Assembly (NCBI GenBank): GCA_030630935.1
Contig: DAOVMD010000112.1
Coordinates: 1 to 8,526 of the forward strand
DNA length: 8,526 nt
Reading direction: 5' to 3'
From: Candidatus Mcinerneyibacteriota bacterium
GTDB lineage: Bacteria; AUK180; JAQVHJ01
Shown here piece by piece: positions 5,811-8,526 of this stretch. The notes beneath the pieces were generated by a model that searched no databases, had not been told where the DNA came from, and saw nothing but the letters and a program-made list of their open reading frames with translations. How positions within the stretch are numbered: the stretch's first letter is position 1; each line of letters opens with the position of its first letter. A program made the position numbers and the translations under genes.

Positions 5811-5899
5811 CATTCTCAAGCAACTACGTCGCTTGAATAGAGAGCAGAAATCAGAGAACCGACAGCAGTCGTTTTATAGATAGTATACAGTTTCTCTGT
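5811..5899 (+). repeat. Hairpin/purine-tail module, copy 4
   Basis: Stem CAAGCAAC/GTCGCTTG (5817-5835, loop TAC, one mismatch) is followed by AGAGAGCAGAAATCAGAGAA and a CAGCAG end, then TCGTTTTATAG. A weaker second hairpin ACAG/CTGT (5887-5899) follows. The leading CATTCTCAAGCAAC is shared with copy 1. Confidence 0.65.
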
Positions 5900-5964
5900 T
5901 AAAAACTATCACTCTAAACCAAAGCAGTGAAATATCTGTGGTTTTGTTTTTTAATTATTTTATC

Positions 5965-5986
5965 GAGACGTGCAATTGCACGTCTC
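5965..5986. repeat. Perfect 22-bp palindrome, arm GAGACGTGCAA
   Basis: GAGACGTGCAA is followed at once by its exact reverse complement with no loop. An 11-bp perfect two-fold site is long for chance. It is followed by TACAATAAC and the left octamer block. A single copy is present in the window. Confidence 0.65.
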
Positions 5987-5991
5987 TACAA

Positions 5992-6041
5992 TAACATTTG
6001 AACATTTGAACACTTGAACGCATGCGAAGCATGCCTTGAAC
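5992..6041 (-). repeat. GTTCAA octamer block with GCATGC hairpin, inverted
   Basis: On the minus strand the block reads GTTCAAG, GCATGC-TTC-GCATGC (6020-6034), GTTCAAGT, GTTCAAAT, GTTCAAAT. It is the inverted counterpart of the larger array at 6833-7098, so the metallopeptidase gene lies between inverted copies. Confidence 0.7.
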
Positions 6042-6110
6042 TCTTTAATGTGTAGCGAAGCGAAACTATGTCAAAGAACGGATTTATATTAAATCATCAA
6101 CATTTTTACA

Positions 6111-6767
6111 TTATTTATTTTCAGATTGTAACCAAGTATTAAAATTCTTTTCCCGGGCTTGTTCTATCATTTTATTTAACGGGATTTTTTCAAGAAAATA
6201 TCTAAAAATATAACCGTACTTTTTATAACTGCCTCTTACAGTACTATTTACAATTTCCCAAATCTCATTCTCCGTAAGTCTAAGTTTGGAGTTACTAAAC
6301 TGACCTGCGGCATGGATTGCAAACCCTTCAAAGAACCAGATAGGTCCCATTGCATCTTCATCACCATCAAGTAATCTGATATGAAATCTATGAGCCATTT
6401 CATGAGTTAATAATTTTTCAAAACTATTCTCTTCGATTCCATCAGGATAATTCTCCGCATATATCTCTGGAGAGATTGTAATCAACCGTCTTTTCTCAAG
6501 AGCAGCTGAAAATGTCTTATCTAATTTAACAGTTGGTTTTAATTCGCAGACTTCTCTAATTATTTTATCAAATTCTTCTTTTGAATCATAGATCTCTACA
6601 CTATCAGCGAAGCTTTCTCCTATGTGATTCTTCCAGTTATTTTCTAATGTAAAAGACTTCAATCTAACCTGGGCTGCAATAAAAACCTGCTCAAATTTCT
6701 GTCTGTCTCCTTCAAGTGAATTAGAAAGTTTGATTGGAATTTTAAATATACCGTAATTCTTATTCAT
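6111..6767 (-). CDS. Cytoplasmic HExxH zinc metallopeptidase (gluzincin-like)
   Basis: The gene encodes 218 aa. I chose ATG 6767 because AAAGGT lies 6 bases upstream; the upstream ATG codons at about 6794 and 6806 overlap the promoter. There is no signal peptide or membrane segment. The zinc site is LLTHEMAHRFH (H122, E123, H126), followed 21 residues later by WFFEGFA with E147 as the probable third ligand. H-E-x-x-H plus a downstream W-x-x-E-G is the pattern of gluzincin peptidases of the peptidase-MA/M1-like kind. The first 100 residues are predicted helix and strand with no motif I can name, and the C-terminal 60 are helical. Substrate and partners are unknown. It has its own promoter with a 5' leader of only about 19 bases and lies between inverted octamer/hairpin blocks, which could mean it moved as a unit. 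Confidence 0.85.
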   Translation of the reverse strand: MNKNYGIFKIPIKLSNSLEGDRQKFEQVFIAAQVRLKSFTLENNWKNHIGESFADSVEIYDSKEEFDKIIREVCELKPTVKLDKTFSAALEKRRLITISPEIYAENYPDGIEENSFEKLLTHEMAHRFHIRLLDGDEDAMGPIWFFEGFAIHAAGQFSNSKLRLTENEIWEIVNSTVRGSYKKYGYIFRYFLEKIPLNKMIEQAREKNFNTWLQSENK

Positions 6768-6792
6768 AATTGTACCTTTAATACTTAAGAGC

Positions 6793-6822
6793 ATTTTAGC
6801 ATACATTTAAATATAAAGTCAA
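6793..6822 (-). promoter_or_regulatory. Promoter of the metallopeptidase gene
   Basis: On the minus strand TTGACT (6817-6822) and TAAAAT (6793-6798, 5 of 6 consensus bases) are separated by 18 bases, with TG one base before the -10 box. The predicted start near 6786 leaves a leader of about 19 bases, just enough for the AAAGGT ribosome site. Confidence 0.75.
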
Positions 6823-6832
6823 GATAAAAAAA

Positions 6833-7098
6833 GTTCAAGATCCAAGAGTTCAAATGTTCAAGTGTTAAAGTGTTCAATAGTTAACAAAACCGTTAAAGTG
6901 TTAAACCAGCTTTGATAGTTAAATCGTTCAAGAGTTAATAAGGCATGCTTCGCATGCGTTCAAGATCAAGGCATGCTTCGCATGCGTTCAAATGTTGAAG
7001 TGTTCAATGGTTCAAATGTTAATAAAAAAGTTCAAAAGTTAATAAGTTAAGATAGTTCAAGTGTTAAAGTGTTAAAGGCATGCTTCGCATGCGTTCAA
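6833..7098 (+). repeat. Degenerate octamer array GTT(C/A)AA(G/A)T with GCATGC hairpins
   Basis: About twenty GTT(C/A)AA words follow one another, most of them 8 bases apart (for example GTTCAAAT, GTTCAAGT, GTTAAAGT). Interruptions usually add a few bases or a whole GCATGC-TTC-GCATGC hairpin; three such hairpins sit at 6943-6957, 6971-6985 and 7078-7092. The hairpins are always preceded by AAGG and followed by GTTCAA or GTTCAAG. No coding frame of interest runs through it. Confidence 0.8.
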
Positions 7099-7105
7099 GT
7101 GTGCG

Positions 7106-7195
7106 ATACTCAAACAACTTTGTTGCTTGAACAGAGAGCAGATATCAGAGAGCAGAGAACAGTCGCTTGATAGATGACTTACAGCTTCGCTGTAA
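7106..7195 (+). repeat. Hairpin/purine-tail module, copy 5
   Basis: Stem CAAACAAC/GTTGCTTG (7111-7129, loop TTT, one mismatch) is followed by AGAGAGCAGATATCAGAGAG and CAGAGAACAG, then TCGCTTGATAG. A strong second hairpin TTACAGC-TTC-GCTGTAA (7179-7195) follows. Confidence 0.68.
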
Positions 7196-7200
7196 ATAAC

Positions 7201-7245
7201 ACAAGGGCACAAGTAACAAGAGCACAAGTAACAAGAGCACAAAAG
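7201..7245. repeat. 15-bp minisatellite, three units
   Basis: Three head-to-tail units of ACAAG(A/G)GCACAAGTA begin at 7201, 7216 and 7231; the last ends AAAAG. A minus-strand frame across it reads as repeated CSCYL, which is an artefact of the repeat. Confidence 0.8.
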
Positions 7246-7405
7246 CGCGCTCAAGTGCTGTGTTTCAAATTCATTTTATTCAAGGAGTAGTCTCATATGT
7301 ATTGAATTATTCTCTTTTTATTTTTTTCAGCGTGTTCAGTGTGTTCAGTGGTTAATTTTTATTTTTACTTTTCTCTTTTTTTATCATTCGGGTGTTTTAT
7401 TTCTT

Positions 7406-7436
7406 ATGGTCAGGGCGCCCGGCCGGTCGCCCCTAC
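7406..7436. repeat. GGGCG-CCGGCCGG palindrome, intact copy
   Basis: GGGCGCCCGGCCGGTCGCCC (7413-7432) is a 20-bp inverted repeat with one mismatched pair. It is flanked by TATGGTCA and CCTAC, which also flank the decayed copy at 4881-4912. It is much richer in G+C than its surroundings. Confidence 0.7.
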
Positions 7437-7437
7437 T

Positions 7438-7492
7438 GCATTGTCATATATAATGCAAATTAATTATCAATTAATAATTATCAATCATAAAT
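7438..7492. repeat. AT-rich element GCATT...ATCATAAAT, copy 2
   Basis: It matches 5157-5212 from the GCATT/AATGC inverted repeat through TTATCAATCATAAAT with a few changes and one base of length difference. It starts two bases after the GGGCG element, whereas copy 1 starts after a hairpin/purine module, so the elements are joined in different orders. Confidence 0.65.
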
Positions 7493-7536
7493 CTTAATTG
7501 CAGAGCGAAGCGATGCTATTTTCCCTGTCCCTGATT

Positions 7537-7568
7537 TAAAAGAAAAGGGCGCCATTGTTGACGCCCTT
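7537..7568 (-). terminator. Rho-independent terminator of the VIT/VWA-family gene
   Basis: On the minus strand AAGGGCG, a 10-base loop and CGCCCTT are followed by TTCTTTTAAA. The hairpin lies about 32 bases after the TAA at 7600. Confidence 0.8.
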
Positions 7569-7599
7569 GTATCTGAATTATGTGTTCAAAACCGGAAGT

Positions 7600-8526
7600 T
7601 TATCTGTATTTAATTACCAGCTTGATCTTTCCTTTTATTGTGGTTGGGAATTTTAATTTTTCAAATATCTTTTCGAATTCTGAACTTTTAAATTTGCTGC
7701 CCTTTGAAGACAGAGTTTTGAAATCCTTAACCTTCCCATTTTCAACAACAAACTCCACAGAAATCAAGGTAACTTTTAAAGCACCGAATTTCTTTTCAAG
7801 TTCATTACGAATCTGAGCATATATAACCTTTTCAACATCACTTAAAGAAATACCTGCCGGAACACTTCCACCCGTGATGTACATTTTATTAATCTTAATA
7901 GCTGGACCGTTAAAGGTTCCATCTTCATCAACAGATTTTTCCTCAGAAATAGGCATTGGAGCTCCTGCAGGCATACGACCGCCACGGACTTTTTTGTATG
8001 AAGAATATTTATCACCAACTGCATAGTTACTTACGCCTTCGGGTAATGGTAACGGTTGTTTTACTGTTACAACTTCACCGGTCTCCCTGATAATCTTATC
8101 AACCGCTACGAATGAAGTATACTCGGTCATCAGATGATATTTCAAGCCGAGATCTGTGATCTCCTTCTTAACTTCCACTCCAACTCTGCTGTAATCACCT
8201 AACCGTGCAATCTTCTCTCTTGCCCATAAATATTGAATCGCCATATTCTTTTCATCTTCAAATTCCTTCTTAACTTCAATCACCTTCTTATAAGATCCAT
8301 CGGCTGTATTACCTGTGATAATAATTTTTCCATAGGCATGTCTATACTTTCCGAAAAGCACGAGTGGTCTCAAAGCAAACAGGTCAGGCATCTCAACAGG
8401 CTCAATCTCATACCCGCTGAATCCTACAAACTTAACTTTAATATCAGTTAATAATGGATACTTCACATATTCTTTAAATTTCGCAGCTGCTTCTTCAGCA
8501 TCACCTTTATTCGTAACTACAAAAGG
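7600..8526 (-). CDS. VIT/VWA-family protein, C-terminal part with TonB/AgmX-like tail (5' end outside window)
   Basis: The frame is open from the right edge for 308 codons to TAA at 7600; an internal GTG at 8466 is not needed as a start. The fragment opens with PFVVTNKGDAEEAAAKF, which fits the end of a von Willebrand A domain. It then carries the segments I associate with bacterial relatives of inter-alpha-trypsin inhibitor heavy chains: PDLFALRPLVLFGKY (47-61), LWAREKIARLGD (100-111), TSFVAVD (137-143) and QPLPLPEGVSN (156-166). After a glycine/proline-rich linker comes a domain of about 85 residues (VEFVVENGKVKDFK, then FEKLKFPTTIKGKIKLVIKY) resembling the TonB or AgmX C-terminal fold, which binds partner proteins in the cell envelope. 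The missing part should hold the signal peptide, VIT domain and MIDAS site. Such proteins are envelope-associated; the ligand is unknown. Confidence 0.85.
   Translation of the reverse strand, partial: PFVVTNKGDAEEAAAKFKEYVKYPLLTDIKVKFVGFSGYEIEPVEMPDLFALRPLVLFGKYRHAYGKIIITGNTADGSYKKVIEVKKEFEDEKNMAIQYLWAREKIARLGDYSRVGVEVKKEITDLGLKYHLMTEYTSFVAVDKIIRETGEVVTVKQPLPLPEGVSNYAVGDKYSSYKKVRGGRMPAGAPMPISEEKSVDEDGTFNGPAIKINKMYITGGSVPAGISLSDVEKVIYAQIRNELEKKFGALKVTLISVEFVVENGKVKDFKTLSSKGSKFKSSEFEKIFEKLKFPTTIKGKIKLVIKYR

Larger units (their letters stand above)
5669..6110. other. Gene-free repeat region between lipoprotein and metallopeptidase
   Basis: This stretch contains the leader of the lipoprotein gene, the CCCCGAA element, module copy 4, a 22-bp palindrome and a left-hand GTTCAA/GCATGC block. 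I find no coding frame. No clear terminator for the metallopeptidase gene is seen after 6111, only AT-rich sequence and a GCGAAGCG motif near 6054. Confidence 0.55.
7246..7536. other. Gene-free spacer with small repeats
   Basis: I see no gene. Contents are a 9-bp tandem duplication of GTGTTCAGT (7332-7349), T-rich sequence, the nearly intact GGGCG-CCGGCCGG palindrome and the second copy of the AT-rich GCATT element. The rest has no recognisable structure. Confidence 0.55.

Noticed and set aside
6833-7098. CRISPR-like array
   Set aside because: The repeat word is only 8 bases and degenerate, there are no spacers of constant size, and no cas gene is present.
7072-7254. A 60-codon minus-strand frame with repeated CSCYL
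   Set aside because: The repeats come from the 15-bp minisatellite and the purine tail; no ribosome site or family resemblance.
7580-8451. Short frames overlapping the VIT/VWA gene on both strands
   Set aside because: They are out of frame or antisense to a gene with clear family motifs.

Overview
This is an AT-rich stretch of bacterial DNA in which every gene I can support reads on the minus strand. The lipobox lipoprotein, the VIT/VWA-type protein with a TonB/AgmX-like tail, the signal-peptide proteins and the intergenic space packed with short palindromic repeats fit an uncultured, Gram-negative-like lineage, perhaps near the Fibrobacteres-Chlorobi-Bacteroidetes group. That placement is a guess; the window has no rRNA, tRNA or marker gene. 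Three promoters share the form TTGAC(A/T)-N17/18-TA(A/T)A(A/C)T, so sigma-70-type rules apply.

Layout, left to right. 1-3465: a two-gene unit reading leftward from a good promoter. It starts with a possible 28-aa leader peptide, then a secreted protein of probable beta-propeller fold, then 17 bp later a secreted M23 metallopeptidase with a complete zinc site and a long Ig-like tail that runs off the window. 3466-3680: non-coding, with repeat fragments. 3680-4564: a self-contained transcription unit with a near-consensus promoter and A-tracts, three tandem copies of a 69-71-aa nine-cysteine peptide gene, and a strong terminator. 4565-5278: non-coding, with a 21-bp-phased repeat and several palindromic elements. 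5279-5668: a small lipoprotein. 5669-6110: non-coding repeats. 6111-6767: a cytoplasmic HExxH metallopeptidase with its own promoter. 6823-7536: non-coding, with a degenerate octamer array, hairpins and minisatellites. 7537-8526: a terminator and the C-terminal part of a VIT/VWA-family protein.

The most interesting candidate is the triplicated cysteine-rich peptide cassette (3738-4451). Its peptides differ mostly by silent changes, its two 39-bp spacers are identical, its promoter looks strong, and no partner enzyme lies beside it. It could be a ribosomally made, modified peptide or a metal-binding peptide; the sequence does not decide. The second is a dispersed intergenic module seen five times. 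A hairpin with a stem that changes from copy to copy is followed by a conserved AGAG/CAG purine tail, a T-rich end and usually a second hairpin.

The genes do not form one pathway. The M23/propeller pair, the lipoprotein and the VIT/VWA protein point to the cell envelope; the HExxH protein lacks an export signal.
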